A stretch of 64,000 nt of DNA from Bartonella sp. A05 (GCF_026930145.1 NZ_JANHOJ010000001.1:62001-126000); one strand, 5' to 3'. Shown: positions 30,709-41,156, counted from the stretch's first letter. The notes: generated from the sequence alone by a model not told the origin. Translations and numbers: made by a program.

Positions 30709-31266
30709 TTACGATTTAAGTTTATAAAGGCGTATGGCTGTCTCACCATAAAAACGCTCATCATCTAAGTAAAATATATCAGGTAAATCAATAATCGCTT
30801 CTTTTTTTTCTTCAAGTATAAAAAGTGTTTTGTCTTTTGCCCATCCTCCTTTAAAAGCCGACATAAAAGCCTGTTCACCTAAGCCATAGCCATAAGGAGG
30901 ATCTGCAAAAATAACATCAAACGGCAATATTGTCCCAACAACACCAAGTTTTGTTGCATCACGACGTAAGATTCGTCCAACTCCTTGCAAACCAAAAGAT
31001 TCAATGTTTTTGTGAATTAAGCCACGCCCCTCAACGGAATTTTCAACAAAAATAGCAGCTTTTGCACCACGCGAAAGCGCTTCAATTCCCAAAGCACCAG
31101 TGCCAGCAAAAAGGTCAAGAATACGCTTATTTGTCCAAAAGTGTTCTTCTCGACTAGCAAGAATATTAAAAAGGCTTTCACGCGTACGGTCACTGGTCGG
31201 GCGAATAGATTGACCGATAGGCACCGATAAAACACGCCCTGCAAACTTACCGCCGATAACCCGCAC
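30709..31266 (-). CDS. rsmD: 16S rRNA (guanine(966)-N2)-methyltransferase RsmD
   Basis: Methylates G966 of 16S rRNA, 185 aa. The family start RVIGGKFAGRVLSVP, the substrate-side segment RPTSDRTRESLFNIL, the AdoMet motif LDLFAGTGALGIEALSRGA and the catalytic FADPPYGYG are all visible. The GTG at 31266 is preferred because GGGAGAA lies 5-6 nt upstream and it gives the normal family N-terminus. It overlaps the end of rluB by 20 bp, so the pair is coupled. Confidence 0.93.
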   Translation of the reverse strand: MRVIGGKFAGRVLSVPIGQSIRPTSDRTRESLFNILASREEHFWTNKRILDLFAGTGALGIEALSRGAKAAIFVENSVEGRGLIHKNIESFGLQGVGRILRRDATKLGVVGTILPFDVIFADPPYGYGLGEQAFMSAFKGGWAKDKTLFILEEKKEAIIDLPDIFYLDDERFYGETAIRLYKLKS

Positions 31267-32752
31267 GCGTTTCTCCCAATGACTTAGATGTTCTTGCACG
31301 ATGACTAGATGGCTTAGATTTTTTTACATTCCCGTCAAACGGCTTAACCTTTTTTTTCTTTCTCTCCAAAAAATGTTCATCATAATCACCTTTGAAAACC
31401 TTCTCTGCTCTTTTAGAAAATGTAGCTTTCTTAGAAAACTTGTCTTTTTTGCCAATAACACGAGCTTCACTCTCAAACGTTTTGCCACGTTTTTGATCAA
31501 AACCACCATACCTATCTTTTCGTAACTGACCTTCCTGTCTCTCTTTGCGTAACGAACCTTCTTGCTGCTTCCCACGTAATGGACTTTCTTGCCAGTCTCG
31601 GCGTAATGAAACTGCTTTTGGTCTTTCCTTCTCTCGATCAAATGATCTCTGACCAGAAAAATCACTTCTATTCTCATAATGATTATCGTCATTATAGTAA
31701 AATTTTTTACGCACACTTTGCGGACGTGCACCAGGAGCCATCCACACGTTAGAACGACGCGAACGCAAAAGAAAACGCTCTGCCTTCCCATCCGCATTCT
31801 TATCCTTACGCATAAATTTCTCATCAAGTTTCGTACTTAACCGTTCCCGACCACGTTCAGCAACGCTGCCTTTCTTTCTACGCTGTGCAATACTTTCACT
31901 CGAAAAAATCCAGCCATTATCCTTTAAAATAGGCTTTTTACTGCTTTGTTTTTCCGCAACAACTATAGAATTTGAAAATGGCTTAAGAATAGGAGCATCA
32001 AAATCTGCATTGGCTTGTGCAATCAAGCGTTCACCCAATTGATCACGCAACATTCGACCTTTTAACTCGCGAACCGCCCCTACTTCCAAATCAGATAGAT
32101 GAAATGGACCATAAGATACACGAATCAAGCGATTAACTGATAACCCTAACGCCCCCAACACATTCTTTATTTCACGATTTTTTCCTTCACGCAAAGCTAC
32201 AGAAAGCCAAATATTCGACCCCTGCTCACGTTCAATGGATGCTTCAATTGAACCATAGAAAATACCATCAATTGCAATGCCATTTTTCAGACTATCAAGC
32301 TCACTTTGTTTAATTTTTCCATGAGCACGAACCCGATATTTGCGAACCCATCCTGTTATAGGTAGCTCTAATACACGCGCTAAACCACCATCATTTGTTA
32401 ACAGTAAAAGCCCTTCCGTATTAATATCAAGCCTACCCACTGAAAGAACACGAGGCATCCCCTCCGGCACATTGTCAAACACTGTCGGTCTTCCTTCAGG
32501 ATCTCGATTGGTCGTAACCAATCCTGCCGGCTTATGATAAAGCCATAACCGCGTACGTTCTATAGGAGGCAAGAGCTTTCCATCAACTGTAATGACATCA
32601 GAGCGCGTCACATTAAAAGCAGGTGTAGTCACAACCGTACCATTAACAACAATACGGCCCGCAACGATCATCATTTCTGCATCGCGACGCGACGCTACAC
32701 CAGCACGCGCTAACCTTTTAGCAATCCGTTCGCTCTCATTATTTTCATTCAT
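31247..32752 (-). CDS. rluB: 23S/16S rRNA pseudouridine synthase RluB/RsuA family with a long basic tail
   Basis: Isomerises a uridine in rRNA. Residues ~8-60 form an S4 RNA-binding domain (RIAKRLARAGVASRRDAEMM). The catalytic domain contains the Asp motif GRLDINTEGLLLLTNDGG (about 100-117) and REGKNREIKNVLGALGLSVN. After about residue 240 the protein continues for ~260 residues that are Lys/Arg/Ser-rich, with a run of related short units (LRKERQEG, LRKDRYGG, LRGKQQEG). Such tails occur in alphaproteobacterial homologues, but this one doubles the length of the E. coli enzyme. It precedes rsmD with a 20-bp overlap. Confidence 0.92.
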   Translation of the reverse strand: MNENNESERIAKRLARAGVASRRDAEMMIVAGRIVVNGTVVTTPAFNVTRSDVITVDGKLLPPIERTRLWLYHKPAGLVTTNRDPEGRPTVFDNVPEGMPRVLSVGRLDINTEGLLLLTNDGGLARVLELPITGWVRKYRVRAHGKIKQSELDSLKNGIAIDGIFYGSIEASIEREQGSNIWLSVALREGKNREIKNVLGALGLSVNRLIRVSYGPFHLSDLEVGAVRELKGRMLRDQLGERLIAQANADFDAPILKPFSNSIVVAEKQSSKKPILKDNGWIFSSESIAQRRKKGSVAERGRERLSTKLDEKFMRKDKNADGKAERFLLRSRRSNVWMAPGARPQSVRKKFYYNDDNHYENRSDFSGQRSFDREKERPKAVSLRRDWQESPLRGKQQEGSLRKERQEGQLRKDRYGGFDQKRGKTFESEARVIGKKDKFSKKATFSKRAEKVFKGDYDEHFLERKKKKVKPFDGNVKKSKPSSHRARTSKSLGETRAGYRR

Positions 32753-33026
32753 TTTCTTTTCATCCCAGCCTCTTTTCGGCCATTTGATAAATTCATCATA
32801 TTTCCTATCACGTTTATTCTAAAAAGGAAGAGTGGTGCAACAGCTCATCTTTTTCCAGACTCTGTAATCATAATGGTACCCATTTACCTTCAAATAAACT
32901 CTAGGCACGTATAAAAACTTATGGCAACAGCTTTCATCATAAAACTAATCATAATAAGCTCACTCACTTCATAACAAGCCTTTATATAAACTTTTGGTTA
33001 TTAGCACTCTAAACAGAAAGCATAAT

Positions 33027-33479
33027 ATGATACTTACTCCTATGGAAATAGCTCTTTTAAAAGCACAAGAAGCAGCAAAACAAGATGAAATTCCCGTGGG
33101 TGCGGTTATCACGCATGGAAAAACGATCATTGCACGTGCCGGTAATTTCATAAGAAAACCACATGATCCTACAGGACATGCAGAAATGCGTGTTATTCGT
33201 ATGGCTTGTCAAATATTTCAAAATGAAAGGCTTCCTGATTGCGATCTTTATGTAACACTTGAACCTTGTGCTATGTGTGCTGCTGCCATTTCATTCACAC
33301 GAATACGGCGCCTTTATTATGCCACAAGCGATCCCAAGGGAGGAGCTATCGAACACGGCCCACGCTTTTATCAACAGCCAACCTGTCATCATATCCCTGA
33401 AGTTTATTCTGGGTTTAAGGAAAGAGACGCAGCTCAATTGCTCAAAGATTTTTTTGCACAAAAACGATATCAGAAATAA
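33027..33479 (+). CDS. tadA: tRNA-specific adenosine deaminase TadA
   Basis: Deaminates A34 to inosine in tRNA-Arg, 150 aa. Zinc and catalytic motifs are HAEMRVI (His and Glu, about residues 53-59) and EPCAMCAAA (two Cys, about 82-90). Start ATG at 33027 follows AGAAAG and gives MILTPMEIALLKAQEAAKQD, which fits the family. An in-frame TTG 33 bp upstream is less likely. It is divergent from rluB. Confidence 0.95.
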   Translation: MILTPMEIALLKAQEAAKQDEIPVGAVITHGKTIIARAGNFIRKPHDPTGHAEMRVIRMACQIFQNERLPDCDLYVTLEPCAMCAAAISFTRIRRLYYATSDPKGGAIEHGPRFYQQPTCHHIPEVYSGFKERDAAQLLKDFFAQKRYQK

Positions 33480-34100
33480 ATTTCGTCCTTCTTTCCCCAA
33501 ATACCGACCACTTAAACAAACGACAACACTTTTTCTTTGAAGACCCCAAATACTTTCTATCAAACCTCACTTTTAAAGCACTTTTCTTCATTTATATTGT
33601 TTTTCTTTCACTCATTTGGTCAACAGTCGCTGTTTTTACCAACTGACGATAAATTACAACAAAAACCAATCTATATACGATCTGCTTAAAACATAAGTCA
33701 CATTGCACGCACATTCGATTGAAGTTTCTAACTCCATTTGCAACGAGCTAACTCTTCTTTCTTATTATTTTAACGAGGAAAGAAGAGCAATATAATGAAA
33801 AATTACGGTAAATCTGCCTTATCGGCACCATAAGTAGAAAATGACATCCCATTTAAAAAAGCAGCGATAAAATTACTCACAAAAATATTCTTACTCTACA
33901 TTTCTCTATTGCTTTCATTGTCTTTAAAGAAACAGCCCTCTTACGCAACTGTGGCCTACTTGGAACTGTTCCCCATGTAAACGCGCCTCTTCATGAACCA
34001 AAGAATGCATTTCACTGCCAATATAAAAGGTTATTTTCAGCAATAATCAACCTAAAACGATAACCATCTATTGAACACCGTCCCTCTGATCCAAAACCTC
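33480..34100. other. Intergenic region between tadA and ileS
   Basis: About 620 bp, convergent ends of tadA and ileS. A 12-codon mini-frame with a good ribosome site (GAGGAAAGAAG, then ATG at about 33795, MKNYGKSALSAP) is present but too short to call. No terminator is clear. Otherwise nothing is recognised. Confidence 0.35.
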
Positions 34101-37022
34101 TTAAATTTTACCAAGCGCCTTCAATTCTCGCAAAGCAGCTGCATCACGAGCTGACACATCTGGATAAGCTGGATCACTCCCAACATCCTGTGTGTAACGC
34201 CACGATCGTGCACATTTTACACCCAATGCCTTTTCCACACACACTCCAACACCTTCAACATCATTTAACATAAAAGCATCTGAAGGCGGTACATCTTGAA
34301 GTATTGTTATAGCACTGGTGATACAAATTTCTGCCATATCCAAATCGTTCAGCGATTCCAATAAAACCGGATTAGAAATAAGAACTACAGGTGCAGCTTC
34401 CAAAGAAGACCCAATACGCTTATCTGCACGTTCTAGCTCTAAAGCACCTGTAACAACTTTACGAACTTTCCGAATATTTTTCCAACGTTCCGCTAAAAGT
34501 TCATTCTTCCATTCCTCTAGCACTGGACGAAATTGTTCCAAATGCACTGAGCGGCTCTCCGGATAACACTCCAACCAAGCTTCCTCCATTGTAAAAGGTA
34601 ACATAGGAGCAAGCCACGTGACCATTCGATCAAAAATCTCACGGACCACTTGCAAAGAAGCCTTACGTTTTTTTGATGAAGGTGCATCACAGTAAAGAGA
34701 ATCCTTGCGGATATCAAAATAAAATGCAGATAATTCAATAATCGAAAAATCCAATAACGCACGCATAATCCTTTTAAAATCAAATGCATCATAGGATCGA
34801 TTAATCAACTGATCGAGTTCATAAAGACGATGCAATATAAATTTTTCAAGATCTGGTAGCTCACAATAAGGTACTTCATCACCTTCATCATGGACCAAAG
34901 TTCCAAGCATCCAACGAATTGCATTACGCAATTTACGATAAGAATCTACATTTGTCTGAAGAATCTTTGCGCCCAAACGCTGATCTTCCCAATAATCTGT
35001 CGTCATCACCCAAAGACGGAAAATATCGGCTCCAGACGTTTTAATAACATCTTGTGGAACAACCGTATTCCCCAAAGACTTAGACATTTTCTTGCCTTTT
35101 TCGTCCAAAGTAAAGCCGTGTGTAATCACCGCCTTATAAGGCGCACAAGCGCGTGTACCACAACTTTCTAAAAGAGAAGACTGAAACCAGCCACGATGTT
35201 GATCAGAGCCTTCAAAATAAACATCAGCAGGCCACTGCAAATCAGCACGATCTTCTAAAACGAAACTGTGACTTGCCCCAGAATCAAACCACACATCAAG
35301 AATATCACGTACCTGATACCAAGACTCATGCGCACGCTCACCTAAAAAACGTTCACGCGCTCCTTCTGCAAACCACGCATCCGCTCCTTCAGCTTCAAAA
35401 GCCTGCAAAATACGCTCATTCACCTCTTCATCTTTAAGAATAACGCCGTCTTCATTAGCAAAAATACAAATCGGAACACCCCAAGCACGCTGACGAGAAA
35501 GAACCCAATCGGGACGATCTTCTATCATGGAAGCCAAACGGTTTTGACCAGAAGAAGGAACAAAACGCGTTTCCATAACCGCTTGTAAAGCTCGACTGCG
35601 CAAAGTTGAACCATCCCCTAGGTCTTTGTCCATTGAAATAAACCATTGCGGTGTATTGCGAAAAATGACCGGTTTTTTCGAACGCCAACTATGAGGATAT
35701 GAATGTTTCAAACGACCACGTGCAAATAATCGATCTGCTGCAATTAAAGCGTTAATAACCTCTCTATTAGCATTCCCCATTTTTCCATTATCGTCAATAA
35801 CGCGAGCTGATCCTTCTTCACGATCTGGCCCAAAACCTGGAGCATCTTTTGTATAAAAACCAGCATCATCAACGGGAAAAGGTATCATCGTATCAATACC
35901 AGCCTGTTCTAATGTAGACTTATAACTATTCCAAATTTCAAAATCTTCGCGTCCATGGCTAGGCGCTGTATGGACAAAACCTGTACCAGCATTATCCGTC
36001 ACATGGGCTCCATCGAGCATCGCAATCTTATAGTGATAACCTCCAGCAAAACCTTTCAATGGATGAGCAAGAACAAGAACTTTAAGCTCATCAGAAGAAA
36101 CAACGCGTAAACGCTTTAAAACAAGTTTTGCTTTCTCTGCACAACTCTCTGCTAAGGCATCAGCAAAAAGAAGTTTTTCCCCAATTTGAGGACCAAAATC
36201 ATTTTCCGCGCTTTCAACCTCATAAACACTATAAACAATCTGCGAAGAATAACTGACTGCACGGTTACCAGGAATTGTCCATGGTGTTGTTGTCCAAATC
36301 ACAACACAAGCATCATATAAATCATCGGATTTTGTTTCAGAAACAGGAAATTTAACCCATATAACTTCCGATTCATGATCGTGATATTCAATCTCTGCCT
36401 CAGCTAAAGCTGTGCGTTCAACAACAGACCACATAACAGGCTTTGAGCCACAATAAATCTGATCTGACATAGCAAACTTCATCAATTCACCAGCAATACG
36501 TGCTTCCGCATGAAAAGCCATTGTCGTGTAAGGATTTTTAAAATCCCCAACGATGCCAAGACGCTTAAACTCTTCACTCTGAACGGCTATCCAATGTTGT
36601 GCAAATTCACGACATTCTTGACGAAATTCATTAAGAGGCACATCATCCTTATTCTTACCCTGTGCCCGATATTTTTCTTCAATTTTCCATTCAATCGGAA
36701 GTCCATGACAATCCCAACCAGGGACATAATTTGCATTAAAACCGCGCATTTGAAATGAACGAACAACCACATCCTTTAAAACTTTATTTAAAGCGTGCCC
36801 AATATGAATATTACCATTCGCATAAGGCGGACCATCGTGGAGAACATAAAGTGGACGGTCTTTTGATTGTTGACGCAATTGGGCATAAAGATCCAGATTT
36901 TCCCACCGCGCCACGAGCTCAAGCTCTTTTTGCGGCAACCCTGCGCGCATAGGAAAAGCTGTTTGTGGTAAATAAAGAGTCTTTGAGTAATCTATTGTTT
37001 CTATTTCATTTTTCACAGACAT
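34101..37022 (-). CDS. ileS: Isoleucyl-tRNA synthetase
   Basis: Charges tRNA-Ile, 973 aa, class I synthetase. The HIGH motif is [10 protein letters not shown] (about residues 71-80) and the KMSKS motif is [10 protein letters not shown] (about 636-645). The editing domain follows the usual position ([12 protein letters not shown]). The length is normal for the alphaproteobacterial enzyme. It is the last core gene before the outer-membrane protein array. Confidence 0.97.
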   Translation of the reverse strand: MSVKNEIETIDYSKTLYLPQTAFPMRAGLPQKELELVARWENLDLYAQLRQQSKDRPLYVLHDGPPYANGNIHIGHALNKVLKDVVVRSFQMRGFNANYVPGWDCHGLPIEWKIEEKYRAQGKNKDDVPLNEFRQECREFAQHWIAVQSEEFKRLGIVGDFKNPYTTMAFHAEARIAGELMKFAMSDQIYCGSKPVMWSVVERTALAEAEIEYHDHESEVIWVKFPVSETKSDDLYDACVVIWTTTPWTIPGNRAVSYSSQIVYSVYEVESAENDFGPQIGEKLLFADALAESCAEKAKLVLKRLRVVSSDELKVLVLAHPLKGFAGGYHYKIAMLDGAHVTDNAGTGFVHTAPSHGREDFEIWNSYKSTLEQAGIDTMIPFPVDDAGFYTKDAPGFGPDREEGSARVIDDNGKMGNANREVINALIAADRLFARGRLKHSYPHSWRSKKPVIFRNTPQWFISMDKDLGDGSTLRSRALQAVMETRFVPSSGQNRLASMIEDRPDWVLSRQRAWGVPICIFANEDGVILKDEEVNERILQAFEAEGADAWFAEGARERFLGERAHESWYQVRDILDVWFDSGASHSFVLEDRADLQWPADVYFEGSDQHRGWFQSSLLESCGTRACAPYKAVITHGFTLDEKGKKMSKSLGNTVVPQDVIKTSGADIFRLWVMTTDYWEDQRLGAKILQTNVDSYRKLRNAIRWMLGTLVHDEGDEVPYCELPDLEKFILHRLYELDQLINRSYDAFDFKRIMRALLDFSIIELSAFYFDIRKDSLYCDAPSSKKRKASLQVVREIFDRMVTWLAPMLPFTMEEAWLECYPESRSVHLEQFRPVLEEWKNELLAERWKNIRKVRKVVTGALELERADKRIGSSLEAAPVVLISNPVLLESLNDLDMAEICITSAITILQDVPPSDAFMLNDVEGVGVCVEKALGVKCARSWRYTQDVGSDPAYPDVSARDAAALRELKALGKI

Positions 37023-37204
37023 TGTGAAATGTTCCTGTCTACTTTTATGATTTTATCTTTGCATAATATCTCTCAATCCAGGTTATTTAATCTACAGGAA
37101 AAGGTGAGCTAGTAGCTCATATTAAGCAGAGATCAATAAAATATATTATTATGTCAAAGCTTTAACATGAAATCGTCAAAAAAAGAAACCCCAAAATGAA
37201 CATA

Positions 37205-37238
37205 CGAAAAAATTAAAGGCTCTGCCAAAGACAGAGCC
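37205..37238 (-). terminator. Intrinsic terminator of omp gene 1
   Basis: Stem GGCTCTG/CAGAGCC with a 7-nt loop, followed on the minus strand by TTTAATTTTTT. Confidence 0.85.
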
Positions 37239-37264
37239 TCCCCAAAATAACTCTTTAAAATAAA

Positions 37265-38110
37265 TTAAAACTTGTAAGCTACACCAACGCGGAAATCATT
37301 CGTTTTGTAATCAAGCTCAACTTTATCCTTTGCGAATTTCTTCTTACCAAAATCCGAATAACGATATTCTGCACGCATGATAATATTGTCGGTCATCGCT
37401 AAATTAACGCCAGCACCAAGTGTATAACCAATCAATGTTTTAGTTTCATCTGCTTCAGAAGAACTTTCTCTTTTACTATCTTCCATCTCTGAAATAGCGT
37501 TTTGAATCTGTGCATAAGCAACACCACCGTCAGCATAGGGCATAAAGCGATCAACAGCAAAACCAACACGTAACCGTGTTGCACCAGACCATTTTTGCTT
37601 TAAAGTATAACTTGGTTCTGAGTTTTCTGCATCGTTAGCTTTAACAGAAGAAGCACTAAAAGTGCTTGCACCATAACTGCTTCTATTGGCAGTTGTATCA
37701 TTCTTCTCCAAAGCGATTGTTTTTATATCCTTTTGCCCAGACCAAACAATATCTGTATCAACACCTAGAACAAAACCATCACCGAAATCAACATTGTAAC
37801 CTGTGTAAATTCCACCTAAAAAATCAGAAAATTTTAGCAATGAATCTTCATTATCCGAAGCCGAAGCCGTTGAGCTTCCTTCAAGAACATCTGCCTTAGC
37901 CTTATTCGTAATACCACCAGCTTGAACACCAAAATAAAAACCAGACCAAGAAAAATTAGGAGACACAACAACTTGTGGAACAACTGAAACTTGTGGAACA
38001 ACTGATCCTGATGATCCTGATCTTTGAGAAACTATAACATCCGCTGCATGAGCCGCTGAAGCTGAAACAAAAGCAAAAATAGAGGCCGTCATTAAACATT
38101 TCATATTCAT
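37265..38110 (-). CDS. Outer-membrane beta-barrel protein, Hbp/Pap31-like (array gene 1)
   Basis: A 281-aa Omp25/31-type porin-like barrel, related to the hemin-binding proteins (HbpA-E/Pap31) of Bartonella. The signal peptide ends near ASAAHAADV. Family blocks: FSWSGFYFGVQAG, VLGVDTDIVWSG, WSGATRLRVGFAVDRFMPYA, GYTLGAGVNLAMTDNII, RAEYRYSDFGKKKF, and the terminal strand DFRVGVAYKF ending in Phe, as outer-membrane barrels do. The variable loops are Ser/Asp-rich. GGAG lies 9 nt before ATG. A role in heme binding or adhesion is known for the family and inferred here. Confidence 0.9.
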   Translation of the reverse strand: MNMKCLMTASIFAFVSASAAHAADVIVSQRSGSSGSVVPQVSVVPQVVVSPNFSWSGFYFGVQAGGITNKAKADVLEGSSTASASDNEDSLLKFSDFLGGIYTGYNVDFGDGFVLGVDTDIVWSGQKDIKTIALEKNDTTANRSSYGASTFSASSVKANDAENSEPSYTLKQKWSGATRLRVGFAVDRFMPYADGGVAYAQIQNAISEMEDSKRESSSEADETKTLIGYTLGAGVNLAMTDNIIMRAEYRYSDFGKKKFAKDKVELDYKTNDFRVGVAYKF

Positions 38111-38188
38111 AAATTTATCTCCAAATATCTGAAATGTAATTATATAAGAATCAGAAACGAACCCTATATAAGATATTCTATTTCAAAT

Positions 38189-38209
38189 ATCTGTAGTAAA
38201 AATAACACA
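38189..38209 (-). promoter_or_regulatory. Shared omp upstream element, gene 1
   Basis: Match to the motif TGTGNYATTTTTRYTACAG found before nearly every array gene. It lies 79 bp upstream of the start. Confidence 0.6.
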
Positions 38210-38213
38210 ATTT

Positions 38214-38245
38214 AAAAAAAACTAGGATCCTATAAAATAGGATCC
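38214..38245 (-). terminator. Intrinsic terminator of omp gene 2
   Basis: A 9-bp perfect stem GGATCCTAT/ATAGGATCC with loop TTT, followed by a run of eight T. This stem sequence is unlike the other array terminators. Confidence 0.9.
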
Positions 38246-38270
38246 GTTAGAAATTTAATCTAGAAAAACT

Positions 38271-39191
38271 CTAAAATTTATAAGCTAAACCAAGGCGGAA
38301 GTCATTTGTCTTGTAGCTAAGGTCAAGTTTATCCTTTGCGAATTTCTTTTTACCAAAATCCGAATAACGATATTCTGCACGCATGATAATATTGTCGGTC
38401 ATCGCTAAATTAACGCCAGCACCAAGTGTATAACCAATCAATGTTTTGGTCTCATCCAACGAATGAGGAGAACTTTCTTCCTTTCCTTCTCGACTCTCTG
38501 AGAGAATATCTCGAAGCCGCGTATAAGCAACACCACCAGCAACATACGGCATAATGCGATCCACAGTAAAACCAATACGCATACGTGTTGCACCAGACCA
38601 TTTTTGTTTTAAAGTATGCTTAGCAACTCTAAACTTATCTTCCTGATTACCCCCTACCCCTGGAACATCAACTCTTGCTACGCCTTCTGCTGGAATAGGC
38701 CATCCTGTCAATTCTGGAATACCATATCCAGGCAAGACTACCCTTGCAGCACCAACTCCCGGCACACCTGCTCCCGGAACACCAACTCCAGGAATACCAA
38801 CTCCCGCTCCATCTTCAATGTTGTAAGTTACAGTTTTTGTGTTTTTTCGTCCAACCCAAACCATATCCGTATCAACACCGAGAATAAGGCCACTACCAAC
38901 ATCAACATTAGAACCGGCATAAAGGCCACCTGTAAAACCTGAAAGCTTAGGAACCAAATCTTTACCAACCGGAATGCTGAGCTCCTCACCAACAACATTC
39001 ATTTTACTCTTACTCGAAAAGCCACCGATCTGGCCCCCAAAATAAAAACCCGACCAAGAAAAACCAGGATCAACAATGACTTGAGGAATAAATAGTTCTG
39101 ACTGTTGAGGGGTAATAATATCTGCCGCCCATACCGCTGAAGTTGAAACCAAAGCGAAAATAGAGGCTGTTATTAAACATTTCATATTCAT
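38271..39191 (-). CDS. Outer-membrane beta-barrel protein, Hbp/Pap31-like (array gene 2)
   Basis: A 306-aa barrel with signal peptide ending SAVWAADI. It shares the last ~75 residues almost exactly with gene 1 (GYTLGAGVNLAMTDNIIMRA and DFGKKKFAKDK), suggesting exchange at the 3' end. One surface loop (about residues 128-175) is a Gly/Val/Pro pentapeptide-like repeat (GVGIPGVGVPGAGVPGVGAA), absent from the other copies and resembling an elastin-type sequence. It ends DFRLGLAYKF. Confidence 0.9.
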   Translation of the reverse strand: MNMKCLITASIFALVSTSAVWAADIITPQQSELFIPQVIVDPGFSWSGFYFGGQIGGFSSKSKMNVVGEELSIPVGKDLVPKLSGFTGGLYAGSNVDVGSGLILGVDTDMVWVGRKNTKTVTYNIEDGAGVGIPGVGVPGAGVPGVGAARVVLPGYGIPELTGWPIPAEGVARVDVPGVGGNQEDKFRVAKHTLKQKWSGATRMRIGFTVDRIMPYVAGGVAYTRLRDILSESREGKEESSPHSLDETKTLIGYTLGAGVNLAMTDNIIMRAEYRYSDFGKKKFAKDKLDLSYKTNDFRLGLAYKF

Positions 39192-39244
39192 AAATTTATC
39201 TCCAAATATACAAAATGTATTTTATAAAAGATATTATTGCAAAT

Positions 39245-39265
39245 ATCTGTAGTAAAAATGATACA
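39245..39265 (-). promoter_or_regulatory. Shared omp upstream element, gene 2
   Basis: Reads TGTATCATTTTTACTACAG on the coding strand, 54 bp before the start. One base departs from the TGTG half. Confidence 0.55.
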
Positions 39266-39269
39266 GAAG

Positions 39270-39302
39270 AGAAAAAAGTAAAGACCCCATCAAAGATGGA
39301 GC
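39270..39302 (-). terminator. Probable terminator of omp gene 3
   Basis: Short stem CCATC/GATGG around a 3-nt loop, then a T-rich tract. Weaker than its neighbours but in the equivalent place. Confidence 0.5.
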
Positions 39303-39344
39303 TACTAAGCAATTGAATCTTGTAATAAATTAGAAAGCAATAAA

Positions 39345-40112
39345 TTAGAATTTATAAGCGACACCAATACGGAAATCATTAGTCTTGTAACCAAGTTTCT
39401 CTGCGTTCTTTACAAATTTCTTTTTACCAAAATCCGCATAACGATATTCCGCACGCGCAATAAAATTGTCGGTCATAACAAAATCAACCCCTGCAGCAAG
39501 CGTATAACCAACCATTGCTTTTGTTGAATCTACCACGTTCTTAGGAAGAACTGTTTCTTTAATCGATGTTGAAATGATATTTTGAAGCCGCGTATAGGCA
39601 ATACCAGCAGAGACATAAGGCATCATACGATTAATAGCAAAACCAACACGCATCCGCGTAGCACCAGTCCACTTTTGTTTTAAAGTATGATTACGATGGA
39701 TAACATCGCCTTTCTGAGCGTTGTCATCACCAATTTTTTCAATAAAAACAGTTTTTGTATCCTCTCGTTCAACCCAATTAATATCCGTATCAATACCCAG
39801 AATTAAGCCATTCCCAACATCAACATTAGAACCGGCATAAACACCACTTATTAAACCGGACGGTTGTGGCACTGCATTTTTACGCATTAAGGCCAATGCA
39901 TTAGCATCCCCAAGAAGACTTAAAGAAGGCCGACTTGAAAAATCACCAAACTGACCTCCAAGATAAAACCCTGTCCAAGAAAAAATAGGCGCTTCAACAA
40001 TCGATGAAACAACCGGTATTACTTTATGAGAGATCTTCACATCTGCTGCCTGCGCGGCCGAAGATAAAATAAAAGCGGAAATAGAGACCGTAATAAAACA
40101 TTTTGTATTCAT
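39345..40112 (-). CDS. Outer-membrane beta-barrel protein, Hbp/Pap31-like (array gene 3)
   Basis: A 255-aa barrel. ATG at 40112 (MNTKCFITVS) gives the family signal peptide ending SSAAQAADV and has a GGAG ribosome site. The longer frame from 40166 is not needed. Segments include FSWTGFYLGGQFG, ILGIDTDINWVERED, WTGATRMRVGFAINRMMPYV and DFRIGVAYKF. More divergent than the central copies. Confidence 0.88.
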   Translation of the reverse strand: MNTKCFITVSISAFILSSAAQAADVKISHKVIPVVSSIVEAPIFSWTGFYLGGQFGDFSSRPSLSLLGDANALALMRKNAVPQPSGLISGVYAGSNVDVGNGLILGIDTDINWVEREDTKTVFIEKIGDDNAQKGDVIHRNHTLKQKWTGATRMRVGFAINRMMPYVSAGIAYTRLQNIISTSIKETVLPKNVVDSTKAMVGYTLAAGVDFVMTDNFIARAEYRYADFGKKKFVKNAEKLGYKTNDFRIGVAYKF

Positions 40113-40168
40113 AAATTTACTCCGTAAGTATCCGAATACATAGCCTATATAAATCTCGAACCTCAAAT

Positions 40169-40189
40169 ATCTGTAGCAAAAATGAAACA
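40169..40189 (-). promoter_or_regulatory. Shared omp upstream element, gene 3
   Basis: TGTTTCATTTTTGCTACAG on the coding strand, 57 bp before the start codon. Confidence 0.55.
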
Positions 40190-40202
40190 GCTATAGAAAA
40201 AA

Positions 40203-40228
40203 TAAAACCCCCATCAAAGACAGAGCTT
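40203..40228 (-). terminator. Probable terminator of omp gene 4
   Basis: Stem CTCTGTC/GATGGGG with several G-U pairs and a 3-nt loop, then GTTTTATT. Confidence 0.6.
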
Positions 40229-40253
40229 CCTAGCAATTTCATTGTTCAATCAA

Positions 40254-41081
40254 TTAGAATTTGAAAGCAACACCAGCACGGAAATCATTGGTTTTATAAC
40301 TTCCCTTTTTCATTCTATCTGGATAAGCTGCGTCATATACGAATGGAATTTCACCAAAATCCGTATAACGATATTCTGCACGCACAGCAATATTGTCAGT
40401 CACTGCAACATCAAGACCACCACCAAGCGTATAACCAATCTTCATCTGTGACTTAGCAGGCCAACGAACACCAGTACCGATTACTTCCCCACCCACAACT
40501 TTACCTTCTGGGTCAAATGGGATACTGAATCCTTCTTGTGTAACTTGATAAAGTCCTGCCTGCTGCATCTCCACATAAGCAACACCACCAGCAACATAAG
40601 GCATCATACGACCAAGAGAAAAGCCAGCACACACCCGCGTCGCACCAGTAAAATCGACTTGAGTCGATAATACTGTATCGACAGCACTATCCTTTCCCAA
40701 TTTTGCACCCTCTACCAACGTGATCCCCAGTTGCTTTAAGAAATCTTCTCCTACCCTCACCATCTCGCCTGTGGACTCATGTTTTTTGCTTGACAAAAGC
40801 ACATCTGTATCAATACCGAGAACAAAATAATTGCTAAAATTCATATTGTAACCAGCATATACGCCAGCTGCTAAACCTGACAAATCCTTACTAGCTCTAA
40901 TGTAATAAGGAAACGGGTCTTTTAAGTCAGTGGAAACATACCCCTGCTGAGCACCAACATAAAAACCCGACCAAGAAAAATTTGAGTCTGCTCTTTTAGA
41001 AGTAGTAGAAACCTGCGCCTGTGCTGCAGACAATGAAACAACCGCAGCAATAAATGCCACTCCCCAATCTTTCATATTCAT
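40254..41081 (-). CDS. Outer-membrane beta-barrel protein, Hbp/Pap31-like (array gene 4)
   Basis: A 275-aa barrel and first member of a distinct subgroup (genes 4-10) with signal peptide ending SAAQAQVST and mature start TSKRA. Family blocks are present: FSWSGFYVGAQQGYV, VLGIDTDVLLSSKKHES, FTGATRVCAGFSLGRMMPYV, AEYRYTDFGEIPFV and DFRAGVAFKF. Its start is 982 bp from the equivalent point of the 41236 reading frame. The G-rich tract of its sisters is interrupted here (QQGYV). Confidence 0.9.
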   Translation of the reverse strand: MNMKDWGVAFIAAVVSLSAAQAQVSTTSKRADSNFSWSGFYVGAQQGYVSTDLKDPFPYYIRASKDLSGLAAGVYAGYNMNFSNYFVLGIDTDVLLSSKKHESTGEMVRVGEDFLKQLGITLVEGAKLGKDSAVDTVLSTQVDFTGATRVCAGFSLGRMMPYVAGGVAYVEMQQAGLYQVTQEGFSIPFDPEGKVVGGEVIGTGVRWPAKSQMKIGYTLGGGLDVAVTDNIAVRAEYRYTDFGEIPFVYDAAYPDRMKKGSYKTNDFRAGVAFKF

Positions 41082-41156
41082 AAATTTGCTCCATAGATGA
41101 TATTCGAGATGTAATACGCAAATCTAAAATTTAGTATTACACAAACACGCTCAAAT

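Noticed and set aside
31324-31827. 167-codon frame within rluB
   Set aside because: Out-of-frame reading of the repetitive basic tail of rluB on the same strand.
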